Positions 23,691-36,540 of a DNA stretch of 64,000 bases are shown here, piece by piece (position 1 is the first letter of the stretch; the number at the start of each line of letters is the position of its first letter). The position numbers and the translations under genes are program-made. Below the pieces are notes generated by a model. The model had not been told where the DNA came from, searched no databases, and saw only the letters and a list, made by a program, of their open reading frames with translations. This DNA comes from Papilionanthe hookeriana x Papilionanthe teres (Eukaryota; Streptophyta; Magnoliopsida; Asparagales; Orchidaceae), in the NCBI GenBank assembly GCA_022702705.1, contig CM040432.1, positions 43,054,540-43,118,539 of the forward strand. Reading direction: 5' to 3'.

Positions 23691-26600
23691 AAGCTCTACC
23701 AAAATCTCACCAGAGCTCTTCTAGACCCTCTTGAGTGCAAGCCCACTATTTTTAGTCATCTAAACCCACAATCCTGAGTCAATTTCCCAAGCCAATTCAT
23801 CGTTGGAAACAGGATAGAATCCACCACCAATCCACACTGCACCAAAATCTAATTGCTTGCTCCCACACCTTCACCAAACTAAGAGAAGAAGATTGCCACA
23901 TAAGCCTCATCATAGAGAGCCCCTAGCATAGAGTTTGATCAAACACCTAAATTGGGTTTGATCAAGTTCATACCTGAACCCAAGGAGTTCTTGAATTACT
24001 GCTTTGAGGAGCTTCGAGAGGTCCTTATGAAGGTGTAGAACTATTCTGATTGAGGCATCCCTTCTTAGACCAAAGTATAGAGCTCTAACCTTAACCTGAG
24101 CACATTTTACATTCTCCATGCATGGATACTATATTGCATACCATATAAACCATATGGATATGTTTATTTGAACTAGACGATCAAACCCGAAGTGATTTAC
24201 TTGAGTGTAGCTTGAGATCTTAGGGTTAGAAGATGGACAGTTTACGGGTTAGGTCAGTTAGTGATTATGAAGGAGGACCTTTCGATTGCATGTGTACTGG
24301 ATGGACGGTGCTTATGCAATTGGACGAGGAGATGGTGTATAAAGTGGGGGGAGATGAGGCAGCTACGTTGATGGTGGCATCAAGTCAAATGGCACCGCAT
24401 AGCAGTTTAGAGTCGTTGCATGTTGAGGTGGTAAATAGGGATTTTTTATTTATTTAAATCAGTCCACTTTTAGAAATCCATAACATAGTGTAGAAAAATG
24501 CTAAAAATACAAAAAAAATACCTTCTTGCTCAGTGAACAAAGAACAACAATGTGGAAATGGTTTGGTGTTTATTTGAGGTATATTATATCTTTAATTAAT
24601 AAAATACAATAAATCATATTTAAGGCCTAATTAGGCCTTGAAAATTTCGACATCACATGAGGTTTGGAGGGCTTAAAGGCTCTGTAGTTAAAGAGCTCCC
24701 CTGATTTTTCCAAGGTTAAGGGGCATCTATAGCCAGAGATCCTTAATTTTTAAGTTAAACTGCTTTGCTTAGGGATAAAAATTACAAAAATTAAAATACT
24801 AATCAGAAAAACGTAAAGTAAAACATGATAGGTTTTCGGTGATAAGAGGACTAGAGGAAAACTATAAACTTGGTTTAACTCATTCAAAATCTCACTAGCC
24901 CTCTAAAAAGATTGAAAATTAAAAATAGGTTAAATAAATGTAAACAACTTAATTTTGATTTTCCACTGTGGATTTAGGTTAGAGGAGCTCCTATAATAAT
25001 TAGGAGTTAATTTGATCACCTAATTTTATCTTCTATGTTAAACAACATTTTTGGCATTAAAATAATTATGACAATTAAAATAAGTTGAAAAATTATAAAA
25101 TTGGTTATTGAGAGTCCATTATGACGAGGACAATTTAATAAAAAATGGAAATAAAAATAAACACTTCATTTTCTGACTTATTTTTTAAATTTTAAAAATT
25201 ATTAAGAATTACTAAAATTAATTGAAAATCATAAAAACCAAAAAATTATCAAAATCCACCAAAATGTCACATATGGTCTCCTGATCATTTGGGATCAATT
25301 AAAATAATTTTTCCAATTTCCCAAGTGATGATATTAATTTTAAAAGGGTTTATAATAATTTTTAACCTTAAAAATAAATTTTCCTAATTTCTCACTAAAA
25401 TAATTCTAATAATTAAAATATAAATTAAAAAATATAAAATTTTTTTCTCTAGATTCCTTGACCTCAGAGAGATTTACGAAAATTATAAAAAATTATTTCC
25501 AAATTTAAATATTATTTTCTATTTAATTAATACTCCAGAAATTAAAATAAATATAATAATTAAATTAAAATTAAAAAAATCACAAAAACTGATCCAAGTG
25601 ATCCACTGCTTTAGGTGAATCTCCTGTAGTTTTTCTAAGAACAAATATTGTGTTTTGATCAAGTTATTGAATTATCTTTGAATATCCCCATTTTGCTTGT
25701 AAATAATTACATAAATTAAATTAAAATTAGTGAAATCATATTTTCTCTTGTGATGTTTTGATTGATCCATTAGTGTGGTAACATAAAAATTTTAAATTCA
25801 TTTGAGTATTTAATAAAGTTTGAGGTGATAGGCTTTATAGGGGCAAAATTGTAATTAAGGAATTTAAGACTTAATTAATGTTTAGGCCTAATCAAGGGTA
25901 AAATGGGCAATGAATGATCATAATTGACTTATTTAGATTATTGAAATTGAAGGAATTTAAATGGTATAAATTAAACTCACCATTGTCACAGAAAATATAA
26001 ATTTACAATTTCCTTAATTATTTTAATTTAGGAGATAATGAAAAATAAATGATCGTAAGTTAGGGGTTTCATCCTTAGATGATAATATCTATTGATATAA
26101 AACCCCTAGTTGGTGTTTAGAAGATAAACTCAATACTTTGATTAAAATTAAGAACCATGATCACATAAGTTAACTTTTCCCTAAAATTGCAAATCAACCC
26201 ATTATCTCTTAAAGGCTTGGTAGTGAACTAGGTTTAATCAAAGAATAATATGGATTAGAAAAGCTGATGAAATTAATTATAAACTTGTTTGAAACACTAC
26301 AACCCCAATTTTAAAATCAAATCGACAAGGTTTCTTAATTAAGTCAACTGTGCCCCAAAAGGCCCCACTCACATAATTTATAAATAGAATATCATGTGAT
26401 AATTACCCCACTCTTTGGGATGATTAGAACACCAGCTCATGGAGCATAAGAGTATGATAAGGATGAATCATTAAGCAACATAATATGTTTGAAAGGACTA
26501 AAGACATTTCAGAGGATTGTGAGAAGTCCGGGGCCCAGCCTCTGGACCATTTCTCATAATCTTTTGGATACCTTGGAGGACGATTAAACTTATTTTTCCT

Positions 26601-27351
26601 TGTTTAAGGAGTCGTCTACACATTTAAAATAAGACCCATCAAGCTATGCCATAGGATTTGATGGGTACGCTTTAAACCTATTTTTTTGCTTTCCCGCAAA
26701 ATTATATATATTGATTACAAGGTTACACTTTTAGGTAAATGAATGAAAAGAAATGTCATATACATTTTTATTTTATTGCACCGCAACCTACCTTAATTTA
26801 CTTTCTTGTACCTTTTCTATTTGCAAAACTTGCGTGATAAATAACAAGGTCACCCTGAATGTCAAAACTAAAAATTTTTGGATAACCCTAAAACAAAAAT
26901 TAAAATCAAAACAAAACAAAGATAAAATTCACCGACTCAACGATCAAAATATAAGACAACTCAAAATTTAATCACAAACAAAAAAAAATCTCAAGTGAAA
27001 CTAAATTAAAATGTTTCTTTGGATGATTGTGAATCCCTCGTAAGAGGCAACCTACGGCTGCTAACGAGATTTTTCGCGGTCTGAATGAAAATATTTAATT
27101 TGTTGGGTTAAATCGGTAAATTTATCTCGACTAAGTGAATATAAAGAAAAATTGTGGTACCGGAACAAGGGAACCGTGGGATCCTAACCGGTGTCTCCAT
27201 AATCAACTTAAATATTCCCCTAATAAAACATTAAGACACCTCATTTTAAACATTTCTAAGACATGTTACTTCTCCCTTCTCCTGCATTTGACACTTCATA
27301 ATCATAGAGCATACACAGTAAGAAGCACAGCCATTTTCAACAACGAATCTT
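23691..27351 (+). repeat. Old Tat/Ogre-like LTR D, left part
   Basis: Diverged but collinear with the middle and U5 part of the C LTR. It starts at the equivalent of about 29755 in C and is cut on the left by A and on the right by C. The right break lies in a segment corresponding to about 33950 of the C LTR, and D resumes at 54292. AT-rich and heavily mutated; no gene. The region of about 24120-24460, which can look open, matches the CpG-rich part of the C LTR. Confidence 0.8.
27347..27351. repeat. Target-site duplication, left copy (ATCTT)
   Basis: Five bases directly before the first TG of C; the partner at 54292-54296 is AACTT (4 of 5 match). Length 5 is usual for Ty3/gypsy integrase. 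Confidence 0.6.
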
Positions 27352-29697
27352 TGTTGACCTCATTTTTGTTGAGGTCTTCTCTTCTCTCTTTAGTACTTAG
27401 GATCTAGCCTTAGGCTTTTCCTTTGACTATCTTAGAGGACTAGAAGTGGAACCCACCCTTTAGAAGTTCAAACACCTCTTGACTCCCTGCAAACCCCACA
27501 AGCTTGATTGTAGACCCTTAATCACCTAGAGGGTTGAAATCAAATGTGAAGGTTTAAAGGATGAGTTCCCTATAGGACTCTTTGGCCTTAGGACCACCCC
27601 GGGTGGCTTGGTCTGGTGGGGGTTGACTTACACACTCACTACACTCACACTCTACACTCTCACCACACACAATCCAAATCCTAAAACCACACCCATACCC
27701 AACTTGACCCCTTGACTCATGTAGGTAATTCATCTGGATGGACCTTAACCCCTAAGCCCCTGGCTAAGAGGGTTAGGAACAACATAGTGAATGCCTCAAA
27801 TGAGTCCCCTCATGGCTCATATAGGCTTAATATGACTTCATGGCTCAACCAAGGTGATTCCATTTTGCTCAAATTTGATCAATCTTCATTCTTCTAAAAT
27901 TTCAATTTTTTGGCCCTGGGGGCCGCACCAAACCTACCAAATGCCCTCGGAACTACCCAAAATTTGCAAAATCACCTAAATTACCCAAAATTCCCCAAAA
28001 CCATTCCTAAAAATTTCCTCACAAATCAAATTGATCATCCATAGCCAAAAATACCAAAAATTCCAAAATACCCCCCAATACCCTCCAAATACCCAAAATA
28101 CCCCTCTTGACCCAAAAATCCAAAAATTCAGAAAATTCTCAGAAAATTCCAGAAAATCCCAAATATTCCCAATTGCATTTTTTTCAACTACACTATGGGC
28201 TAATTTGGTCAATTTACCCCACTTTTACTAAAACCCCCAATTGAGCCCATTTTTAAACCGTGAACCCAATGTCAAACCAAATCTACCCAATTGACCCCAA
28301 TTTTGGCCCAATTCAATTCTAAACTTCAATTTAACATCCAAAATATCAATCTAGACCAAATCCAAGTCCAATTTGATTGACATTTGGGTCCAATTTCACT
28401 TTTGACCTTAAGGTCCAATTTGGACCCATGACCCAAACTTAGCCCAAACCAAAACAATTCAACTCCAATTGACCCCAAACCTTTTCTAGACCTTCCATAA
28501 CATCCCCACAAATAAAACACTAACATAATTTGCCCAAAATTTGGACCCAAACCCAACTCAAATTCATCCCAAAACTAAAAAGCCCAATTTTGACCAAAAC
28601 CCAAACCTAACCCAAATAAGCCTAAGTCCCAAAACCAAATCCCAACCAAAGTTAAAACCTCTTTGAAACACTCCCATAAACATTTCCCAACATTAATTTT
28701 ACATCAATTTCAACCCTAGCCCAAAATTGGCCCAAATTAACCCAATTTGACCAACATTGACCCATTTACCAAATCAACCCAAATTCAACCCAATTCAAAC
28801 CCAAACCACCTCAAATTCATTTCAAATCACTCATGGCACATCCCTAAACCAAACCCAACAATTATTTAGCCCAAACTTCTACAAAATTCCCATCCATGAA
28901 TTCATTCTTAAACCTAAAGGCTCATTCCCTTAAGCCTTCCTAAAAGCCCAAAGTCCATGACAAAGCCCACATGACAATCCTCTATTATCATCCATTTGAT
29001 AAAACCATCTCCTAAGTTCTAAATCCTTGATGAAATAATTCCAAATCAAGCCATATGCCAAATCCCATCAAATCACCCCTAAATTACCAAAATTTCTAAA
29101 ACTTTTTTTATGTAAATGACTAAGCTTTGTCCTAAGCCACATGGAGCCATGAGCAAGCCATTTATAAGCCATATGAAGCCATTAAAGGTTTGACATGTGA
29201 CCAAGCCATTAAAGGAAAAAGGAGGGCCCCCTTTCCTAATCCTTCATTAAGCCTTTTTAACCATAACCATGTCACACACTAAACCATGCTTAGCCACCTC
29301 ACCATGGATGGAGACTTCACTGCCCCTTCTAAGCTGACCTAAATGATTCCCTCAGCTCAAAATCAGGTCTTGGAGTTCCATGGATTGACCAAACCAACCC
29401 CAAAATACACTCTTCCCCATTCCATTCCAAGCCATCCTCTTTACACATGGCAAAGCTCAATTGCCTGCACCATTGCCAACCCCTGACCCCCACTGGTCGA
29501 GATGGTGACAAGTGCCTGGCCAGCCAGTCACCAGGCCACCAGAAAACTCCATGGCCAAAAGCTCCATGTGAGCCAAAAAATTCAATTCTCCCTTGCTGAC
29601 TTGTCTCAACCCAAATGGACAGCATAGCTCTACTTCTCCTCACCAGAGCACCTGATCTCAAGCCTTAAACCCCCTTGGGAGGCCCTCCACCCTCTCC

Positions 29698-29705
29698 TAT
29701 TTAAA
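29698..29705 (+). promoter_or_regulatory. TATA-like core promoter in 5' LTR C
   Basis: TATTTAAA within CTCCTATTTAAACACC, followed by a pyrimidine-rich stretch ending in CTCGGCC. The same box sits at the same LTR position in A (19226), B (10438-10445, minus) and the 3' LTR (49190-49197), flanked by conserved sequence. Transcription should start about 25-35 bp downstream. Not tested. Confidence 0.6.
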
Positions 29706-32269
29706 CACCACCTCCTCTCGGCCATGAGAGGTGCTGAAACAAACCTTACTGAAACCGTGCCAAAATCATCCCAGACTACTCTCTACACATAGAGAACTTG
29801 ATCCCCATTGAAATCCCCCTGCCATTTCCTCTCTGTGAGCTCAATTTCAGAGTTGAAATTCAAGCCCAAAACCAGGACACTTCACCACAGTGAGCCAATC
29901 TCCAAATTGATTGGTCCTACACCTTCACCAGACCAAAAGGAGAAGTTTCCCAGCAAAAGCCCCTTCACCATGCCAGCCATTGCTTCCAGCCTCCAAGCTT
30001 TGTGATCGGGCTTGGTCGAAATCATACCTAGACAATTCACCAGGCCAAGGGACTTCATCTGGAGCTTGCTTGGACCCAATCGAACGTGACACAACTCTCA
30101 GATTGAAGCTTCACTTCTCTGAGCAAATGTATGGACTCACTCTTCCTCCCGAGCTTCCAGAGATTCTCAATTTAGTATGGGTCAATTTCAATACATGTTT
30201 ACCATATGGATGTGTTCGTCTCTTCAAGACGAATCCATAGAGCATAAGAACTCGAAAATCTGTTGAGAATCGAGTGAGAAATTAGGGTTAGAAGGTTGAC
30301 GGTCATGGGTTCACACCAGTCGTAGACGATGACTGGGAACCGTTGGATCGCGCGTGTATCGAGTGGACGGCCAGGATCGCGCTGGACGGAGCAATGGGAC
30401 ATGAACCGCGGGCCCCTGGAGCGCTGAGTCGGATGGCGTCGCCGAATCAGGAGACGACGCGTGGCCTTTCGGAGCTACCGAGGATGGCGTGGCGCCGCGT
30501 GGATAAGTAGGAAAATAGGGATTTTTCTTATTTATTAAATACCTAGAACTTCAAAAATCCATAACTTTGTGTAGAAAACTCCTAAAAATAAAATAAAAAT
30601 ACCCACTTGCTCAGTGAACAGAGGAGAATAATGTGGAAAAGAAATTAAGTAATTTTATTAAGTATTTTATTTTTAATGACTTATTTACTCTCTGCACTAT
30701 TTCAATTCTCCATGCATATAGGAAATTCACCATGGCATGAGACCATAGGGCTTTTGAAGCCTCTGAGCTTGGGAACATTCCCTGAATTTCCCAAGGTCAG
30801 AGGCCATCCCTATGAGAAGTTATTGATTTTTCAAGTTCATGTTACTATTTTGAGTATTTTATTTCCAATGATTAGCATGTTGAGAAATATATTGTAGGAA
30901 AATTTGGTGATGTTTCTTGTGACCAGAGGGACCTAGGAAAAATAAATTTTGAGTTAATTCACTTTGAACAACCCTAATTGGCCTAAACACCCAAAATTGA
31001 ACTTTAATTAATTAGGGTTAACCACTCATCAAATTAACTTAAAAATAATTCTCCACTGTCCTTTAGGGAAAGGAGAAGACCACATAAAAATTTGAGATCA
31101 ATTGGACTTGGTTAGCCCCACCAAATGGGTTAATTAAGCCCCATGAATGAAATCAAACTTTAAAAATTCATAACTCACAAAATACTTTTCAAAATTTCAC
31201 AAAAATGGTTTTATAGCTTCTCTAATATCAGAGGAACTTAGGAAATTTAAAATTGTAATTTTCTAAAAAAAGTTGTTTTTTATCATTATTTTAATATTTT
31301 GATAATTAAAAAATAATAAAAATAACAAAAATATTAAAAATCACCAAAATGTCATATTTTGAATTCTAAACAGTTAGGAACAAACCAAATATTTTTCTTA
31401 AGTCCCTAGGATAAGATATTGAATTTTAAAGGTTTAATGTATTCTTTTAATATTAAAAATGTATTTTTCAACCTTTTCACTAAAATAATTATAACAAAAC
31501 AAAGAAAAATGACAAAATTATGAAAATTGGTTCTCTGGTTTCCCTAATATCAGAGAGAGTTTTGAAAAATATAAAATTCATTTTTCAAGCTTTAATTTTA
31601 TTTTAAAATTAATTAATACTCCAAAATTCAAAATAATTATAATAAATAAAATAAAATTCAAAAAATCACAAAAATTTGTCCAAATGGTCCTCTGGTCATT
31701 AGGAGTCCCCCATAATTTTCTTAAGAACATAAAATTTTCCTTTGTCATCTTATTGAATTTTCCTTGAAAATCCCTATTTTCCATAAAAAATAATTATATA
31801 AATAAATTAAATACAGAAAAATCATATTTTCTCCTCTAGAGTCTTAATTGACATGTGAGTGAAGTCACATAAAAATTTCAAATTCATTTAAGCTCAATTT
31901 AGTGAGTTATGGAATTATTAAGCTTGAAGGGCAAAATGGTAATTAAAATTTTCAACCTCTAATTAAAATTTTAGGCTTAATAAAATGAATAATAAAATGA
32001 AAGAGTAAAATAGTTGATCCTAATCTGATTTGGATGATTGAAATTTAAATAATTAAAGGGTAGAAACCCATCAATCAATTTTAAGAATAAACCTTAATCA
32101 ATCAATTAATTGAATTTGGAAGCTTAATAAAAATTGAGATTATTAAAATAGGAATATTATTTAAGAAGAAATTTATTCTTTAATTTAAAAATCCCTAAAT
32201 TAATCACTTCAATAATATTTAATTCCCAATTAAAATGATAATCCAAACTCAGGATTTAAAATATTAAAA

Positions 32270-32770
32270 GACTTAATCATTAAATTAAATTAAAATTAAA
32301 ATATTCAAACTAAATTAAATCAAAATTTCAATTAAATTAATACTTTAATAATTAAATTAAATCATCTTTAAAACATAAAAAATAAAATATTGAATTAAAA
32401 TTAAAAAAAAATAAATTTAAATTAAAATTTGAATTAAATTAAAATTAAAATTAAATTAAAATAAAATAAATTAAATTAAATTAAATTAAATTGAAACATA
32501 TTAAATTAAATTAAATTAAATAAAAAATAAAATCAAATTAAAATAAAATTAAAATTAAATTAAAAATTAAAATTAAATTAAAATTAGAACTAAACCAAAT
32601 TAAAATAAATTAAATTAAATAAAAAATAATTATAATAACAATAAATATAATAAAAATTAAATTAAAAATAAAAATCAAAACTAAATCAAAATTAAAATTA
32701 AAATTAAAATTAAATCAAATTAAATAAATAAAATTAAATTGAATTAAATAAAATTGAATTAAACATAACA
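32270..32770. repeat. AAATT pentanucleotide-rich tract in 5' LTR C
   Basis: Irregular AAATT/AAAATT repeats of about 500 bp in U5, matched at 51690-52190 in the 3' LTR with different internal lengths. For example, a run of about nine units near 51862-51902 in the 3' LTR is shorter in the 5' LTR, as slippage would give. Confidence 0.85.
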
Positions 32771-33315
32771 TCACTTAAGACATAAAGAATTCAAAATAAA
32801 TTTAAAACGACTTGAACACTATTCCAAACTTAAACCCATTAATCAAAAATTATATTAAATCACAAATCACTAAAACATCAATTTGCCCTTAAAAGCTTTT
32901 GTTATCATAACTCCTAAATGGAGAATTAGGTGAAGTGTCACTTCATTCATAGGATATTCAAACATCCTAGTTCACTGAGGAAAAGAACAAAACTTAATTA
33001 AACCTCGGGTGATTACTTCACCTGATTAATTAAATTCTCTTGGACTTAAAACAATCCTAGAAGTATTGAAGAGATGTTTAAGACTCGTCTTAAGCACTTC
33101 CTCAATATGATAGGAGGTTTATAAGAACAGTTGAACTTAATTGTTCTTTGATGAAGAAAATCATCCTTAAACCAAAATACAAGAACTTAGAAGTCATAGG
33201 AGATGACTAGCTATAAGATTAGGTCTTTGATAGACAACCAAAACCTTTCCCTTTAGCTTCACCTAGGTACTTGTTGAAATACTTAAATGCCTTAACATGT
33301 GTTTTAAGTGCAGCT

Positions 33316-33345
33316 TGGGATGACGAGAAGACCCTCCAAGTACGC
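33316..33345 (+). promoter_or_regulatory. Conserved mini-exon-like segment and splice donor in U5
   Basis: GTGCAG (possible acceptor) is followed by a 26-nt segment holding ATG at 33320-33322, then a donor with GT at 33340-33341. In B the donor is CAG/GTACGT and in the 3' LTR CAG/GTACGC, close to the plant consensus. An in-frame TAA lies just upstream of the ATG. If joined to the acceptor at 44048-44049, this ATG is in frame with the AlkB ORF, eight codons upstream of its own ATG. Splicing is inferred. Confidence 0.5.
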
Positions 33346-34876
33346 TTTTATTTTATTGCAATTTACTTTATTGCAAATGCATTTTATTTTCATTCATGAT
33401 AAACAACTATTGCATGAAAACCAAAACCTTTAGGATAGTTCCTGAACTGAAACCAAAACTAAATTAAAAGTCATTGCAAGATAAAATTCACCGCCACAAC
33501 ATTTCAAAATATAAAACAACTCAAAATTTAATCACAAACAGAACAACAAAACTACAATTGCTACTAAATTAAAACGTCTCATTGAATGATCGGGAATACC
33601 TCAGATGATGTAACTCACGTGTTGCTAACGGGATTTCCCATGGTCTAAATGAAGGTGTGGAACTCATTCAGTTGAGTTTAGCAAATTCATCTGAACTAAG
33701 TGAATTCAATGAAAATAACGGTGCCGGGATGACGGAACCGTGTGATCTTAATCGGTTCTGTTGTAATTAACTTTAAGATTTGTTTTAATTAAAATATTAA
33801 AAACACTTGGATTTTAAGATTTCTAAACCAAAACACTTCTCTCGTCTCCTGATTTATGACTCCTAAAACTAAACCTCTGCAACAACAAGGAGCTCGGAGC
33901 ATGGTGGGCAGCACGGTCATCGTCATCTACAAAACTCGGGTCTACTTCAGCAAAACCTTTCCTAGAATTAAATAACCAAGCCATAGGATTTCGAGGTAGT
34001 CTGCTTAGTGCAACATAAATCCTCAACTCTTCGTTAGGCATTTGCATGATCATATCATGTAAATTAAGCCCTAACCAGCCTTAGGACTTCGAGGTAGTTG
34101 TTCGATACGACATAAACCCTCACATCTTCGAGGTTATTTGTACGATTATGTCATATGAATATAAGTCCTAATTAATTAAAATTGGCAAGATTGAAATATC
34201 AAATAATATTAAGATTTTCTTAAAACTGAGCCAAACAATAGGATAGTCTGGGAAGTTGCCAAGATTCTTCTTGGATCCTCAGCTTCTCCTACTTCTCTTC
34301 CTTTGGATCCTCAAAAATAAATTGTTCCAAATTTTGAGTCATTCCCTTTTGAATTTCCAAAATCCAATCCTTTGAAAACCTTAAACTTTGAAATTCTTGA
34401 GAGCAAAACCACTGATCATTATCGAGAGTTTTCTTACATGATTCACTTCATTTAAGATGTAATTAACCATAGGAGCTTGCCCTTATAGGAAAATTTAAGA
34501 ATCCAGGTAATTTAAACCCTGCTAAATTCATTTATATTAAGCAGGGGAACTTGTCGGCTTATAAAATTGGTTCGTTGACCAAACGGATGTCACAAATCTT
34601 CTAGTTTATTTAACCGAGCCCCATCATCAAGCAGTGTGTCTACTCTTCGGGATAGATATACAGTTTGTGGTGCGGTGCTCGTTTATATAAACTATTCGGG
34701 ATGTGAGATCAGTTTGATTTCATATCTTAAAATTTTCAAATTTAAAATTATTTTCAAAATCAAATACTACATTTCAAATTATTTATTTAAATTAAATTAA
34801 AAATTCGCCGACAATTTTTGTAGGCGACCTCTTTTCAAAAATACAACACTCAACCTTAAAATATGTCGACAACTTT

Positions 34877-34894
34877 TGGCGACTCCGCTGGGGA
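34877..34894 (+). other. Primer-binding site, tRNA-Arg type
   Basis: TGGCGACTCCGCTGGGGA, five bases after the LTR end. Complementary to the 3' end of a tRNA-Arg; the tRNA-Arg PBS is typical of Ogre elements, whereas Athila elements use a tRNA-Asp type. It primes minus-strand DNA synthesis. Confidence 0.85.
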
Positions 34895-35393
34895 TCTAAT
34901 TCCTCTCTCCATTTTGATCAGATGGTTTTGCTTTCATAAATCGGTAGTGAGTCCATGCCCCTAGTGGACCAAACTACCATTCTTCCGTTGGAATACCCCA
35001 TTCATTTCTGTCTTGAACGAATATAACCAACTCCTCTCGGATTTAGGAGCCACTGTTTAGACACCCCTAAAAGAAGAGGTTCCGAGATCCTTTTACCTTT
35101 TTTCTAAGGTGGGGTGGACCCCCAATAGGTGTTAGTTTAAGACCGATCGTTCGAGTCGAGAAGTCTTGCATAAGACTTTCTCTTCCTTTACAATTCTGAA
35201 TCAGATTCCTTACCATCTCTACACCTTTGAACTTTCTGTTCCTAATAAACAATTCCTCTAATGAACGACTCTTTTAACAAATAACTCCTTTTTATAAATA
35301 CATGAACAGAAATGTGTTCGGACTCTTTTCGATTCCTTTCTTTTCGTCCCGATGAGAAGAAGCATAACTTGGGTCTGACAATCAGAATCTACC
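34895..35393 (+). promoter_or_regulatory. 5' leader of element C with inverted PPT copy
   Basis: No ORF. TGGACCCCCAATAGGTGT at 35115-35132 is the reverse complement of the PPT flank of A (18 of 18) and of C at 46796-46813 (17 of 18; the difference would be a G-U pair in RNA). Next to it, 35095-35110 can fold as ACCTT/AAGGT. The B leader has ACCTCA/TGAGGT in the same place, including one compensatory base-pair change. Likely packaging or end-pairing signals; function inferred. Confidence 0.65.
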
Positions 35394-36501
35394 TTGCAGA
35401 AAATGTCTGCCCCAAAGCTGATTTTCTACTTTACCAACGGACTTGACCTAGCTGTCTACAAGGAGGAGCTTCCTGACAATGGGATCATCCATTTTGGGCA
35501 AGGATTAGAGAACACAAATGACAAGATCACGGACGTTACCCTTTTCACACTTACAGACAAAGTATCTGAAACTGAAAGACCTTTCATCGAGTTCAACCTT
35601 AAGTCAACTCAAGAGTTCCCTCCCCGCAAAGGGTTCCAGTCGAGAAGAATATTACGGTCCATAGAAGAACTGTTATCTCTACCCCCACCGGTCTAGTCGT
35701 CTCTGCACCTACCCCGGCTTCCGCCAAACTAAAGGGGAAGGAAATTCAAATTTGTAACGAGCATGTTACCGTGGAGGGTACACATCTCCGTGCGAGACCT
35801 TCTGTTTTCGAAATTGGGTCCATCTCAAGAGTTCCACGCCTAACAAGGACTCAGAGAAGAAACAGAGGTAGGAAGATTGCCAGCAAGGCCAGAGCTACTG
35901 AAGTCGCTTTCTTGGAAGAAATCCCTGAGTACACACCACTACCTGAGTACATACCATTGCCTGAGTATACGCCGCTTTTGGAAGGAAGTAGATTCCATCC
36001 CCTCTCCGCCGCAACTGATGAGGAAAATGTACGCAAGATTGCTTCTGCATTACCTCGACCCGCGTACTTTAGAGACAGCCGAAGGAAAAGGGCTAGGACT
36101 ACACCATTTGCCCTACTACAGACTGTGATAGAGAAGTTAGCAAAGAAAGAGAAATGTCCTGTATCAAAAATTTTAAGAGAATAGGGCAGGTGCCAGCCAA
36201 GTCCCGTCTTGGGCCGCGAGTAGAACCTGTTATCGCCACAGAAAAGCCGAATAAGAAGATGAAAGCTAGTCCACCTGTTGTTGTTTCAGGTTTACAGATC
36301 AGGGAGGATACCACCTTCCAGCATTCAGCCGACAGACCATCCGGTCCTAGGCCTTCTGCTGCTAGAAGGATGGTATGGCGTCCTACTACTGGCCAATTAA
36401 GACCGAAACAACGATCTGAAAAGGAAAATCTCGTCAGGAGACTCGAGTCCGAAGAGAGCGCCACCGCAATGAAGGGGACTTCCAAGAAGGAAACTCAATA
36501 G
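35394..36501 (+). pseudogene. ORF1 upstream of gag, element C
   Basis: Three open pieces in three frames: 35394-35696, 35771-36184 and 36154-36501. The N-terminal piece has a compact domain with P-D-N-G-I-I-H-F-G-Q-G. The middle contains three P-E-Y-x-P-L repeats near 35923-35980. The end is Arg/Lys/Pro-rich with R-R-M-V-W-R-P. It matches B at 5302-6542, so ORF1 was present in the common ancestor. A separate ORF before gag is known from Ogre elements, with no established function. A TTGCAG directly before the first ATG (35386-35391) could be a splice acceptor but is not conserved in B. Two frame shifts and stops make it non-functional as it stands. Confidence 0.75.
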
Positions 36502-36540
36502 CCATCGCATGATAACTGCGAAACCGCACGAAAAAGACCA

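Larger units (their letters stand above)
27352..34871 (+). repeat. 5' LTR of element C
   Basis: About 7520 bp, TGTTGACC...TGTCGACA. U3 begins with a hairpin (ACCTCA/TGAGGT). A long C/A-rich U3 leads to TATA-like TATTTAAA at 29698-29705. A CpG-rich block is at about 30300-30510, and the AT-rich U5 has (AAATT)n at 32270-32770. Mini-exon-like AGTGCAG/C...CCTCCAA/GTACG spans 33307-33345; the base before the donor GT is A here but G in the other LTRs. A diverged 98-bp tandem pair is at 33979-34172. If the TATA is used, R-U5 would be over 5 kb. No genes recognised. Confidence 0.92.

Noticed and set aside
24233..24457. 74-codon open frame in D
   Set aside because: Aligns with the CpG-rich non-coding part of the C LTR; not conserved as protein.
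35386..35391. TTGCAG before ORF1 as a splice acceptor joined to the U5 donor
   Set aside because: Not conserved in B, and joining would put the U5 ATG out of frame with ORF1.
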